Position numbers and translations under genes: made by a program
Part shown: piece after piece, positions 35,083 to 44,560 of the stretch
How the letters are laid out: each line of letters starts with the position of its first letter
Position numbering within the stretch: position 1 is the first letter of the stretch
Source of the DNA: Burkholderiaceae bacterium
GTDB lineage: Bacteria; Pseudomonadota; Gammaproteobacteria; Burkholderiales; Burkholderiaceae_C
Assembly: GCA_024235855.1 (NCBI GenBank)
Contig: JACKLN010000005.1
Coordinates: forward strand, 248,001 to 312,000
Length of the DNA stretch: 64,000 nt
Reading direction: 5' to 3'
The notes under the pieces: generated by a model
Databases searched by the model: none
Seen by the model: only the letters and a program-made list of their open reading frames with translations
Told to the model about the DNA's origin: nothing

Positions 35083-36903
35083 TCATTCGGGCACGCAGAC
35101 GCGGCCGCCACCGTAGCCCGAATAGGTCTTCCAACGGCAGGGCCGGGCACGGGGCGCGGACGTCGAGCCCGAGCCCAGGCTGCCCACCGTGGGCCGCGCC
35201 GCCTCGCGTGCGGCCGCAGCCGCGGCGGCCCGGCTGTCCGCGTCGCGCTGGCGGTCCAGCGCCTCCTGCTCGGCGATGAAGCGGGCAATGCGTTCGTCGC
35301 GCAGGCTGGTGTAGTCACGGATGTCCTGCAGCCAGCCCTGCACCTGGCGGTCCTGCGGGTTCAGCTGGGCCGCGGTGCGCAGCGGGGTCAGGCACCGGGT
35401 GATGAAGCTGCCGGTGTCCTTGTAGCTGCGGATGGCGTCGCGCCGCGCCTTGTCCCGCGTGCCGTCCTTCGCCTGGTAGATCGTGTGGCTCACGCAGCTT
35501 TGTGCCGCCTTCAGCGCCGACGCCGCGGCGGCGCGCTGGTCGGCGCGGGCCACCTCGGCCTGCAGCGCCGCCGTCGGCAGGCCCTGGCGGGTGGTCAGCG
35601 CCACCAGCGTGGGCAGGTCCTCGCGCTTGAAGCGTTCGCCCTTGGCCAGCTTGCCGCCGGCCTGGATCGTGAGCACCTGTGCGCCCCGGGCCACGCTGAT
35701 GCCCGCGTCGGGCGCCAGCGGCAGCATGCCCCAGCCCAGCCCGTACTGCAGCATCAGCTGCATGGCCGGGTCGCCCACGCCCTGGCGCAGCGCGTCGCTG
35801 GCCAGCGCCTCGCTGTGGTACTGCAGCAGGAAGGGGCCGAACTGGCGGTCGGTGAAGCGGTTCACGCCGAGCACGCGCAGCAGGGCCTTGGCCCCGTCGC
35901 CGCGTTCCACCATGGCCAGCACGTCGGCCCAGCGTGCATTGACGAGACCCGTGCGGTAGGTGGCGAATGTGGCGGCCGCCAGACCACCGAAGCGATGGTC
36001 CAGCGTGCCGGCCAGCGCGCGTGCCTTCTCGGCCAGCGCCACCGCGGCGGGCAACTGCCGCGGGCCGTCGGCCGCCAGGGTTGTCACCACCTTCTCCAAG
36101 TCGGCCAGGCCCTGCAGGCTGCCGACATCGGCCGCCCAGACGGCATAGACAAAGGCGTCGGCATCGCCGATCGTCACCCCCTGCCGGCGGCCGAGCCAGA
36201 AGTCCAGCAGGCTGGTGGCGCAGCGCCCGCAGCCACGGCGCACCCCGCGGCTCCAGGCCCGCGCCGCGGCGTCGGGCGACGCGGCCAGACCCGGCCGTCC
36301 ACGGTAGAGGATGTCGCCGAGGTGGAAGTAGAACGGCGGGCTCTTCTGCGCGGTGCGCTCCAGCCACTGCAGGGCCAGCGGCACGTCGCGCGGCAGGCCA
36401 GCCTGGCCCGTCAGGTGCAGGTTGGTGACGCCCAGCTCCGCCAGGCCCTGGCCGACCTGGTCGAACAGTGCTTCGTAGCGCGCCCGGGCCTGTTCACCCT
36501 GGCCGGCCTTCACCAGCGCCTCGGCTTCGTCGAGCAGCGCCTTCTCGGCCGCAGGCAGGAACGCAGGGTTGCCCGGTTCGAACAGCGCGGTGCGGGTTTC
36601 ACGCCGCAGTTCGGGCGCCTGGAGCGGTGCGTCTTCCGGGGCGTCGGCATAGCCCAGGTCGGCCCAGGGCACCACGGGGTCGCCCGGCAGCCAGAACGCG
36701 AAGTTCACGGCCGGCGCGCCGGCGGCCGCGTCGCCCGCCGCCGCTGATGCTGCGCTGGCAGGCGACGGTGCGGTGGGCGGCGGCGCCGCGGTGGCCGCAC
36801 ACCATCCGGGCGCCAGCGCGATGAGGGCGGCAACGGCGAGGCTCGGCAGCCGCCGGCCGGCGACGTGGCCACGCGGTGCGCGGCGGACGAAGTGCAGGGT
36901 CAT
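35083..36903 (-). CDS. large exported hypothetical protein, TPR/Sel1-like
   Basis: A 606-residue protein with an N-terminal Arg-rich region and hydrophobic signal (residues 18-42), then an Ala/Pro-rich linker. The body is helical with repeats reminiscent of TPR/Sel1 (AEALVKAGQGEQARARYEAL, GLPRDVPLALQWLERTAQ). A long charged coiled region lies near residues 540-580 and the tail is GYGGGRVCVPE. It is likely periplasmic. No function can be assigned. It ends 19 bases from the aldolase stop and starts 58 bases after cphA, on the same strand. Confidence 0.75.
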   Translation of the reverse strand: MTLHFVRRAPRGHVAGRRLPSLAVAALIALAPGWCAATAAPPPTAPSPASAASAAAGDAAAGAPAVNFAFWLPGDPVVPWADLGYADAPEDAPLQAPELRRETRTALFEPGNPAFLPAAEKALLDEAEALVKAGQGEQARARYEALFDQVGQGLAELGVTNLHLTGQAGLPRDVPLALQWLERTAQKSPPFYFHLGDILYRGRPGLAASPDAAARAWSRGVRRGCGRCATSLLDFWLGRRQGVTIGDADAFVYAVWAADVGSLQGLADLEKVVTTLAADGPRQLPAAVALAEKARALAGTLDHRFGGLAAATFATYRTGLVNARWADVLAMVERGDGAKALLRVLGVNRFTDRQFGPFLLQYHSEALASDALRQGVGDPAMQLMLQYGLGWGMLPLAPDAGISVARGAQVLTIQAGGKLAKGERFKREDLPTLVALTTRQGLPTAALQAEVARADQRAAAASALKAAQSCVSHTIYQAKDGTRDKARRDAIRSYKDTGSFITRCLTPLRTAAQLNPQDRQVQGWLQDIRDYTSLRDERIARFIAEQEALDRQRDADSRAAAAAAAREAARPTVGSLGSGSTSAPRARPCRWKTYSGYGGGRVCVPE

Positions 36904-36961
36904 GCCCCGCTACGCAGGGCCGACCCGCCCGATGGCTCACCGGTCGGCGCCGCGCCGGCGA

Positions 36962-39538
36962 TCAGGCCCGGGCCGCCGCCTGCTGCCGCTGCGCCAGGTG
37001 CGCCAGTGCCTCCTCGACCTGGTCCACCAGCACCAGGCACAGGTCGCCGGGCTGCAACTGGCCCAGCGCGTGGTCGATGGCCGCAAACTCGCCGCGCACC
37101 TCGTCCACGCGCGTCGTGCGCGGCGCGCCCTGCAGGCCCTGGCGCAGCAGCGCCATCACCTCGCCGTCGGCGCGGCCGCGCTGGGCGGCGTCCTGGTAGA
37201 GGATCACGTCGTCGAAGGCGGCACCCAGGATCTGCGTCTGGGCGCGGATGTCCTCGTCGCGCCGGTCGCCGGCGGCGCTGATGACGACACTGCGGCGCTT
37301 GCCCGGCATCGCCTCCACCGCCTGCACCAGCGCGCGCATGGCATCGGGGTTGTGGCCATAGTCGGCGATCACGGTGGCGCCGCCGACATCCATCACGTTG
37401 AAGCGGCCGGGCGCGCCGTCGGCATCGTTGACGAAGCTGGCCAGGCCGGCGCGCACGGCGTCGAACGGCAGGCCACAGCCCCAGGCCGCGCCCACGGCGG
37501 CCAGCGTGTTCTCCACCTGGAAGCCGATGTGCCCGCCACGCGTCAGCGGCACCTCGGCCAGCGGGATGCGTGCCCGCGCCGGGCCGTCGATGGCGACGAT
37601 GTCGCCGCCTTCCACCGTCACCACGCGCCGGCCCTGGGCACGGTGCGCGGCCAGCGCCGGCAGCCGCGGGTCGGTGGCGAACAGGATCACCTGGCCGGGG
37701 CAGGCCGAGGCCATGGCCAGCGTGTGCGGGTCGGCCGCGTTCAGCACCGCAAAGCCGCTGTCGGCCACGTTGGCGACGATGGTGCGCTTGAGCACCGCCA
37801 GGTCCTCCACCGTGGTGATGAAGTTCAGGCCCAGGTGGTCGCCCTCGCCGATGTTGGTGACCACCGCCACCTGGCACCGGTCGAAGGCCAGGCCCTCGCG
37901 CAGGATGCCGCCGCGTGCCGTCTCCAGCACCGCGGCGTCGCAGTCCGGGTGCATCAGCACCTTGCGCGCGCTCTTCGGGCCGCTGCAGTCGCCGGTGTCG
38001 ATGCACAGGCCGTCCACCCACACGCCGTCGGTCAGCGTCATGCCCACGCGGTGCCCGGCCGCGGCCAGCAGGTGCGCCGTGAGCCGCGTGACGGTGGTCT
38101 TGCCGTTGGTGCCGGTGACGGCCACCACCGGGATGCGGCCGTCGTCGCCCGCCGCATACAGCCGCTCGACGATGGCCTCGCCCACCGGCCGCGGCTTGCC
38201 GTAGCTGGGCGCCAGATGCATGCGCAGCCCGGGCGCGGCGTTGACCTCGACAACACCGCCGCGCTGCGCCTCCAGCGGCTGGCCCACGGTCTCGCAGACC
38301 ACGTCCACGCCGCAGATCTCCAGGCCCACCATGCGCGCGGCCGACACGGCGCGTGCGGCCACCTCGGGGTGCACGTCATCGGTGACGTCGGTGGCGGTGC
38401 CGCCGGTGCTCAGGTTGGCGTTGTTGCGCAGCACCACGCGCTGGCCGGCGCCGGGCACGGCGTCCGGATTCAAGCCCTGCAGGTGCAGCCGCGCCAGCGC
38501 GATGTCGTCCAGGCGCACCTTCGTCAGCGCCGTGGCGTGGCCGTCGCCGCGCCGCGGGTCGGCGTTCACCGCGTCCACCAGTTCGCGCACCGTGTGCTGG
38601 CCGTCGCCGATGACGAAGGGCGGATCGCGGCGCGCCGCGGCCACCAGCCGGTCGCCCACCACCAGCAGGCGGAAGTCGTGCCCGGGCAGGAACTGTTCGA
38701 CCATCGGCTGGCCGATCTCCGAGGCCACGCGGTAGGCGATGTCGAAGTGCTCGCGCGACTGGATGTTGACGGTGACGCCCTTGCCCTGATTGCCGTCGCG
38801 CGGCTTGACGACCACCGGCAGGCCGATCTGCTGCGCCACGGCCCAGCCTTCGTCGGCGCTGTCCACCGGCCGGCCGCGTGGCACCGGCACGCCCGCGGCG
38901 GCCAGCAAGGCCTTGCTCAGGTCCTTGTCCTGCGCGATCTGCTCGGCCACGGCACCGGTGCGGTCGATCTCCGCGGCCCAGATGCGGCGCTGCCTGGCGC
39001 CCCAGCCGAACTGCACGAGGCTGCCTTCGGTCAGGCGCCGGTAGGGGATGCCACGCGCCACCGCGGCGTTGACGATGGCGCCGGTGCTGGGGCCCAGGCG
39101 GATGTCCTCGTCCAGCGCACGCAGTTCGGCCACCACGGCGTCGGTGTCGAACGGGGCATCGGCCGCCGCGGCGGCCAGCAGCCGCTGCGCCTGCTGGAAG
39201 GCCAGCAGGCCCACCTTCTCCTCGGTGTACTCGACGACCACCTGGTACACGCCCGGTTCCGGCGCCGGCGCCGTGCGGCTGAAGCTGACGGGGCAGCCGG
39301 CCTGTGTCTGCAGCGCCAGCGTCAGCTGCTCCAGCCAGCGCGCCAGCGGGATGGGGTCGAAGTTGCCCACCGTGCGCACGACCACCGCGGCCGGCAGGCG
39401 CTCGCGCAGCCGGCGCTCCAGCGACGAGCCGGCCTCGATGGCGCATTCCTCCGGCGTGCAGGTCACGATGGCCTGGATGGCCGTGTGCCGGCTCCACAGG
39501 TTGGGGCCGCGCAAGGCGCGGATGCGGCTGATGTCCAT
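36962..39538 (-). CDS. cphA: cyanophycin synthetase
   Basis: An 858-residue enzyme that polymerises aspartate and arginine into cyanophycin, using ATP for each bond. It has an N-terminal domain (about 1-165), an ATP-grasp domain (DKDLSKALLAAAGVPVPRGR, VVVKPRDGNQGKGVTVN, about 205-460) and a C-terminal Mur-ligase-like domain with an intact P-loop VTGTNGKTTVTRL (encoded near 38081-38120). The length matches other CphA1 enzymes. ATG 39538 follows the cphA2-like stop by 13 bases, so the two are co-transcribed. Cyanophycin stores nitrogen and carbon. Confidence 0.96.
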   Translation of the reverse strand: MDISRIRALRGPNLWSRHTAIQAIVTCTPEECAIEAGSSLERRLRERLPAAVVVRTVGNFDPIPLARWLEQLTLALQTQAGCPVSFSRTAPAPEPGVYQVVVEYTEEKVGLLAFQQAQRLLAAAAADAPFDTDAVVAELRALDEDIRLGPSTGAIVNAAVARGIPYRRLTEGSLVQFGWGARQRRIWAAEIDRTGAVAEQIAQDKDLSKALLAAAGVPVPRGRPVDSADEGWAVAQQIGLPVVVKPRDGNQGKGVTVNIQSREHFDIAYRVASEIGQPMVEQFLPGHDFRLLVVGDRLVAAARRDPPFVIGDGQHTVRELVDAVNADPRRGDGHATALTKVRLDDIALARLHLQGLNPDAVPGAGQRVVLRNNANLSTGGTATDVTDDVHPEVAARAVSAARMVGLEICGVDVVCETVGQPLEAQRGGVVEVNAAPGLRMHLAPSYGKPRPVGEAIVERLYAAGDDGRIPVVAVTGTNGKTTVTRLTAHLLAAAGHRVGMTLTDGVWVDGLCIDTGDCSGPKSARKVLMHPDCDAAVLETARGGILREGLAFDRCQVAVVTNIGEGDHLGLNFITTVEDLAVLKRTIVANVADSGFAVLNAADPHTLAMASACPGQVILFATDPRLPALAAHRAQGRRVVTVEGGDIVAIDGPARARIPLAEVPLTRGGHIGFQVENTLAAVGAAWGCGLPFDAVRAGLASFVNDADGAPGRFNVMDVGGATVIADYGHNPDAMRALVQAVEAMPGKRRSVVISAAGDRRDEDIRAQTQILGAAFDDVILYQDAAQRGRADGEVMALLRQGLQGAPRTTRVDEVRGEFAAIDHALGQLQPGDLCLVLVDQVEEALAHLAQRQQAAARA

Positions 39539-39551
39539 GGCGATGAGCGCT

Positions 39552-41708
39552 TCAGGCGGCCGCGTGCGCGGCGAAGGTGTCGATGCCGGCCGCCAGCAGC
39601 GCCGGCGACAGGCCGTGGGCCCAGGCCGCGGCCACGGCCGGCAGCAGCACGGCCACCGGCAGCGCGGGCGGCGCATGCAGGCGCAGCGGGCGCTCGGCCG
39701 CGCCTTCGCACAGCCACAGCGTCTGGCCGTCGTGGCGCAGGGCGCGGCCGCCGGCGGCCCGGTGGGCCGCCAGCGGCGCGGCGTCGGTGGCGTAGAGCAG
39801 CACGTTGCCGTCGCAGAACTCGGCCAGCGCCGCCACGGCCGGGTCGTCGGCGTTGAGCACGCCGGCGCCGTCGGCCAGCACCACGTCCATCTGCGTGCGC
39901 AGCACGCGCGGCATCTGGTCGGGCTCGCGGATGTCGTGGCGCACCAGCGTTTCGGCGCCGCCCAGGTCCGTCACCACACCGATGCGGCAGCGGTCGTAGG
40001 CCAGGCCCTGGTCGAGGATGGTGGCGGCGCCGTTCTCGAACACGGCGCAGTCCACCTCGCGGCTGACCAGCAGGCGCTGGGCCACGGCACTGTCGGTGGC
40101 GTCCACGGCGTCGATGCAACGCCCGCCCAGGAACAGGCCGTCGCGGCAGGCCAGGCCCACGGCGTGGCCGGCCAGCTGAAGCAGCCAGGCGGTCAGCCGC
40201 GCGACGGCCGTGGTCTGCACGCTGCCGGCGATGCCGACCAGCGGGATGCGGCCGTCGGCGTGTTCCGCCTCCTTCGGGAACAGGTGCTCGACGATGGCGT
40301 GGCCCACGGCGCGCGGGTGGCCCACCGCCGGCTTCAGGTGCGCCAGCAGCCCGGGGCCGGCGTTGACCTCGACGATGGCACCGCCCTGTGCCGCCAGCGG
40401 GCGGCCGATGTCCTCGGCCACCAGGTCCACGCCGGCGATGTCCAGGCCCACGGTGCGCACGGCGAGCTGCACCACGCGGGCGACTTCGGGGTGGACCTCG
40501 TCGGTGCAGTCGATCGAGACGTTGCCGTTGCGCTGGATCAGCACGCGGCGACCGGCTTCCGGCACGGCGTCGGGCGTCAGGCCCTGGCGCGCCAGGTCGG
40601 CCAGGATCACGCCGTCGTCGGCCGGTTTCAGTCGCGCCAGCGGGTGATCCTCGGTCTCGCCGCGGCGCGGGTCGGTGTTGATCTGTGCATCGACCAGTGC
40701 CGTCACGCTGTGCGCGCCGTCCCCGGTGACCCAGGCGGTCTCGCCGCGCGCGGCCGCCACCACGCGGCCGGCCACCACCAGCAGGCGGTGCTCGTCACCG
40801 GGCACATGGCGTTCCACCAGCACCTCGCTGCCGTGGCGGTCCGCCACCACCCAGGCGGCCTCCACCTGCTCGCGCGTGCGCAGGTCCAGCGTCACGCCGC
40901 GGCCATGATTGCCGTCGGCCGGCTTCACGACCACCGGCACGCCGATGTCCTCGGCCGCGGCCCAGGCCTCGGCCGGCGTGGCGGCGGTCTGGCCCTCGGG
41001 CACCGGCACGCCCACCTCGGCCAGCAGGCGCTTGGTGAGGTCCTTGTCGCCGGCGATGCCTTCGGCGATGGCGCTGGTGCGGTCGGTCTCGGCCGTCCAG
41101 ATGCGGTGCTGGCGGCGGCCGTGGCCCAGCTGCACCAGGTTGCCGTCGTTCAGGCGGATGTGCGGGATGCCGCGCTCGGTGGCACAGGCCACGATGTGGG
41201 CGGTGCTGGGGCCCAGGTAGGCGTCGTCGATGGCGTCGCGCACGGTCTTCACCGCCGCGGCCACGTCCACCGGCCGCTGGTCGTTGACCAGCTTCATCAG
41301 CAGCTTGTGGCCCTGGGTGAGCGCGGCGCGCGCGACCACCTCGTCGCGGGCGCGGAAGACCATGCGGTAGACGCCGCGTTGCGAGGTGCTGCGGGTCTGC
41401 CCGAATCCGGTGGGCATGCCGGCCAGGTTGAGCAGCTCGATCACCACGTGCTCCAGCACATGGCCCAGCCAGGTGCCCTCGCGCAGCCGCAGGCCGAAGC
41501 CGCCGGCCTCGCCGACGCCGCAGTGGTGCTCGGCCAGCGCCGGCAGCGCGGCCGTCAGGCGGTCGACGAAGCCGGGCAGCTTGTCGGAGGGCCAGTCTTC
41601 CAGCGCGCCCAGGTCCAGCCACACCTCGAGTGCGGACCGGTAGGTCCACAGGTTGGGGCCGCGCAGGAAGGTCACCCGCAGCAGGCGGATGTCGTCGAAG
41701 ACGGTCAT
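39552..41708 (-). CDS. cyanophycin synthetase-like protein, CphA2 type
   Basis: A 718-residue paralogue of the adjacent cphA product. The N-terminal and ATP-grasp domains are kept (DKDLTKRLLAEVGVPVPEGQ, VVVKPADGNHGRGVTLD). The Mur-ligase-like part is shortened, and the P-loop is degraded: VGIAGSVQTTAVARL replaces GTNGKTT (encoded near 40201-40245). This matches the described CphA2 enzymes, which join beta-Asp-Arg dipeptides with one ATP site. It lies first in the cphA2-cphA unit, divergent from the ABC gene. ATG 41708 was chosen; an upstream extension is low-complexity. Confidence 0.93.
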   Translation of the reverse strand: MTVFDDIRLLRVTFLRGPNLWTYRSALEVWLDLGALEDWPSDKLPGFVDRLTAALPALAEHHCGVGEAGGFGLRLREGTWLGHVLEHVVIELLNLAGMPTGFGQTRSTSQRGVYRMVFRARDEVVARAALTQGHKLLMKLVNDQRPVDVAAAVKTVRDAIDDAYLGPSTAHIVACATERGIPHIRLNDGNLVQLGHGRRQHRIWTAETDRTSAIAEGIAGDKDLTKRLLAEVGVPVPEGQTAATPAEAWAAAEDIGVPVVVKPADGNHGRGVTLDLRTREQVEAAWVVADRHGSEVLVERHVPGDEHRLLVVAGRVVAAARGETAWVTGDGAHSVTALVDAQINTDPRRGETEDHPLARLKPADDGVILADLARQGLTPDAVPEAGRRVLIQRNGNVSIDCTDEVHPEVARVVQLAVRTVGLDIAGVDLVAEDIGRPLAAQGGAIVEVNAGPGLLAHLKPAVGHPRAVGHAIVEHLFPKEAEHADGRIPLVGIAGSVQTTAVARLTAWLLQLAGHAVGLACRDGLFLGGRCIDAVDATDSAVAQRLLVSREVDCAVFENGAATILDQGLAYDRCRIGVVTDLGGAETLVRHDIREPDQMPRVLRTQMDVVLADGAGVLNADDPAVAALAEFCDGNVLLYATDAAPLAAHRAAGGRALRHDGQTLWLCEGAAERPLRLHAPPALPVAVLLPAVAAAWAHGLSPALLAAGIDTFAAHAAA

Positions 41709-41811
41709 CGGGTTCAGCGGTCTGACGCCGCAGTTCGGGGACGGAAGCAGGCGAGATTCTGCGCCTTTGCCAGGGTTGCCGCACGACACCCACAGTGCCG
41801 GAAGCGCCGCC

Positions 41812-41841
41812 GTCAACGCCGCCGCCGCCGCCGCCGTTGAC
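41812..41841. repeat. GCC trinucleotide tract inside an inverted repeat
   Basis: Six GCC units (41818-41835) lie between GTCAACG (41812-41818) and CGTTGAC (41835-41841), a perfect 7-bp inverted repeat. The right arm contains TTGACA (41837-41842), a perfect -35 hexamer pointing to the ABC gene at 41896, though no clear -10 follows at the usual distance. The tract lies in the divergent cphA2/ABC promoter region and could vary in length. Confidence 0.5.
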
Positions 41842-41895
41842 AGCCCGCGCACGGCCGCGGCTTGCGTCACAATCCGCCGCCCACCGCCCTGCCCC

Positions 41896-44064
41896 ATGAC
41901 CGCCAACGTGCCCGCCGAACCCGCCCTCGATGCCGGCGAGACCCTGCGTGCGCGGCTGGCACTGGACCTCTCGCCCGACGGACGCTTTGCCGCCGGCGAA
42001 CTCTGCCTGACCGACCGCCGGTTGCTCGCCCGGGAATCCGGCACCGCCGATTGGCAGGCCTGGCCGCTGCACCCGGGCCTGACCCTGCAGCACACCGACA
42101 GCGGCGGGCTGGCGCAGCTGTCGCTGCACGACGCCCACGGCCGGCTGGCGCTGTGGCGCTTCACGCTCGCGGCCAACCCGCCCGCGCTGGCGTTGCTGCA
42201 GGCCTTCGAACGGGCACAGCGCCGCCTGGCGTCGCCGACCGACGCCGACGAGGACGAACCGGCCGCCGCCGAAGACGACTTCGCCGCCGAACCGCCGGAG
42301 CGCCCCTCCACCTGGGTGCTGCTGCGCCTGTGGCGCTTCGCCAAGCCGTACCAGGGCCAGCTGGCCGCCGGCTTCGCGCTCACGCTGGGCGCCACCGGCG
42401 CGGCACTGGTGCCGCCCTACCTGACCATCCCGCTGATGGACGACGTGCTGATCCCGTTCCAGAACGGGCAGGCCATCGACCCGATGCTGGTGGCGCTGCT
42501 GCTGGGCGGTCTGCTGCTGTCGGCGCTGGCGGCCTGGGGCCTGGGCTGGGCCAAGACCTGGTTGCTGGCGTTGGTGAGCGAGCGCATCAGCGCCGACCTG
42601 CGCACCGCCACCTTCGAGCACCTGCTGCACCTGAGCCTGGACTACTTCGGCGCCAAGCGCACCGGCGACCTGATCTCGCGCATCGGCAGCGAGACCGACC
42701 GCATCAGCGTCTACCTGTCGCTGCACGCGCTGGACTTCGCCACCGACGTGCTGATGATCGGCATGACCGCGGCCATCCTGTTCAGCATCGACCCGGCGCT
42801 GGCCCTGGTGACGCTGCTGCCGCTGCCCTTCATCGCGTGGCTGATCCACCTGGTGCGCGACCGCCTGCGCACCGGCTTCGAGAAGATCGACCGCGTCTGG
42901 GGCGAGGTGACCAGCGTGCTGGCCGACACCATCCCCGGCATCCGCGTGGTCAAGGCCTTCGCGCAGGAGAAGCGCGAGGCGCAGCGCTTCCGCGAGGCCA
43001 ACGCGCACAACCTGGCCATCAACGACCGGCTGAACAAGACCTGGAGCCTGTTCTCGCCCACCGTGGCGCTGATGACGGAGATCGGCCTGCTGGTGGTCTG
43101 GGGCTTCGGCATCTGGCTGGTCAGCCGCGGGCAGGTGACGGTGGGCGTGCTCACGGCCTTCATCGCCTACATCGGCCGCTTCTACGGCCGGCTGGATTCG
43201 ATGAGCCGCATCGTCTCGGTGACGCAGAAGGCCGCCGCCGGCGCCAAGCGCATCTTCGACATCCTGGACCACCACAGCAACGTGCCGGAACCGGCGCAGC
43301 CGGTGCCCGTGGGGGCTCTGAAAGGCGAGATCACGCTGCAGGGCGTGGGCTTCCGCTACGGTCCGCGTGCGGTCATCCGGAACATGGACCTCGTCATCCG
43401 CCCCGGCGAGATGATCGGCCTGGTGGGCCACAGCGGATCGGGCAAGAGCACGCTGGTCAACCTGATCTGCCGCTTCTACGACGTGACCGAAGGTCGCATC
43501 ACCGCCGACGGCACCGACCTGCGCCGCTTCGCGCTGGCCGACTGGCGGCGTCACATCGGCGTGGTGCTGCAGGAGCCGTTCCTGTTCTTCGGCACCATCG
43601 CCGAGAACATCGCCTACGGCAAGCCCGGCGCCACGCGCGCGCAGATCGTGGCCGCGGCCCGTGCGGCGCATGCGCACGAGTTCATCCTGCGCCTGCCGCA
43701 CGGCTACGACAGCCTGGTCGGCGAGCGCGGCCAGGGCCTGAGCGGCGGCGAGCGCCAGCGCATCAGCATCGCGCGCGCGCTGCTGATCGACCCGCGCATC
43801 CTGATCCTGGACGAAGCCACCTCGTCGGTGGACACCGAGACCGAGGGCGAGATCCAGAAGGCGCTGGACAACCTGGTGCAGGGCCGCACCACCATCGCCG
43901 TGGCGCACCGGCTGTCCACGCTCAAGCGGGCCGACCGGCTGGTGGTGATGGACCGCGGCCGCATCGTCGAGACCGGCACGCACGACGAGCTGCTGGCGCG
44001 CCAAGGTGCCTACTGGCGGCTGCACGAGGCGCAGCAGCAGCGCCATGCGGGGCTCGAGGAATGA
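41896..44064 (+). CDS. cyanophycin-associated ABC transporter (fused TMD-NBD)
   Basis: A 722-residue ABC half-transporter of the exporter type. The N-terminal domain (about 1-110, GELCLTDRRLLAR) is PH-like and characteristic of the cyanophycin-metabolism-associated ABC family. It is followed by six membrane segments (about 155-420) and an ATPase domain with Walker A GHSGSGKST and signature LSGGERQRISIARAL. Family members sit beside cphA genes with DUF1854, as here; the transported substrate is not known. It probably works as a homodimer. The stop overlaps the DUF1854 start by ATGA. Confidence 0.93.
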   Translation: MTANVPAEPALDAGETLRARLALDLSPDGRFAAGELCLTDRRLLARESGTADWQAWPLHPGLTLQHTDSGGLAQLSLHDAHGRLALWRFTLAANPPALALLQAFERAQRRLASPTDADEDEPAAAEDDFAAEPPERPSTWVLLRLWRFAKPYQGQLAAGFALTLGATGAALVPPYLTIPLMDDVLIPFQNGQAIDPMLVALLLGGLLLSALAAWGLGWAKTWLLALVSERISADLRTATFEHLLHLSLDYFGAKRTGDLISRIGSETDRISVYLSLHALDFATDVLMIGMTAAILFSIDPALALVTLLPLPFIAWLIHLVRDRLRTGFEKIDRVWGEVTSVLADTIPGIRVVKAFAQEKREAQRFREANAHNLAINDRLNKTWSLFSPTVALMTEIGLLVVWGFGIWLVSRGQVTVGVLTAFIAYIGRFYGRLDSMSRIVSVTQKAAAGAKRIFDILDHHSNVPEPAQPVPVGALKGEITLQGVGFRYGPRAVIRNMDLVIRPGEMIGLVGHSGSGKSTLVNLICRFYDVTEGRITADGTDLRRFALADWRRHIGVVLQEPFLFFGTIAENIAYGKPGATRAQIVAAARAAHAHEFILRLPHGYDSLVGERGQGLSGGERQRISIARALLIDPRILILDEATSSVDTETEGEIQKALDNLVQGRTTIAVAHRLSTLKRADRLVVMDRGRIVETGTHDELLARQGAYWRLHEAQQQRHAGLEE

Positions 44065-44531
44065 GCAGCACCATGCCAATGCTCGAACGCGACGCCCACG
44101 GGCGCCTGGTGCTGACGCGGGCCGACGGCACGCGCCACGACGACGTGCACCCGGTGCGCGCCTTCCCGCTGTCGGACGCCGACGGCGCGCTGTCGCTGGT
44201 GGGGCCGGACGGCCACGAACGGCTGTGGGTCGACGACCCGGCCGCACTGCCCGAACCGATGCGGCAGCTGATCGACGAGGAACTCGCGGCCCGGACCTTC
44301 GTGCCCCGGATCCAGGCGCTGGTGGCCGTGTCCACCTTCAACACGCCCAGCGACTGGACCGTGGACACCGACCGCGGCCGCCACACCCTGGTGCTCAATG
44401 CCGAGGAGGACATCCGCCGCCTGCCCGACGGCCGGCTGCTGGTAACCGACCGCCATGGCATCGCCTTCGTGATCACCCGCCCGGCCGAACTGGACCGGCG
44501 CTCGCGGCGGCTGCTGGAGCGGTTCCTGTAA
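44061..44531 (+). CDS. DUF1854 protein, cyanophycin-associated
   Basis: A 156-residue cytoplasmic protein of the DUF1854 family, found next to cyanophycin genes and their ABC transporter. Recognisable blocks are DAHGRLVLTRADGTRHDDVHPVRAFPLSD, RFVPRI-like TFVPRIQALVAVSTFNTPSDW and the LLVTDRHGIAFVI strand. Its role is not established. The start is coupled to the ABC gene (ATGA, 44061-44064), supporting a joint function. The next gene starts 29 bases later. Confidence 0.9.
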   Translation: MSSTMPMLERDAHGRLVLTRADGTRHDDVHPVRAFPLSDADGALSLVGPDGHERLWVDDPAALPEPMRQLIDEELAARTFVPRIQALVAVSTFNTPSDWTVDTDRGRHTLVLNAEEDIRRLPDGRLLVTDRHGIAFVITRPAELDRRSRRLLERFL

Positions 44532-44560
44532 GTCTGGCCGGGACGACACGACCTCTGTCC

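Noticed and set aside
36773..39856. 1027-codon open frame antisense to cphA
   Set aside because: A shadow of high GC third positions in cphA; no recognisable motifs.
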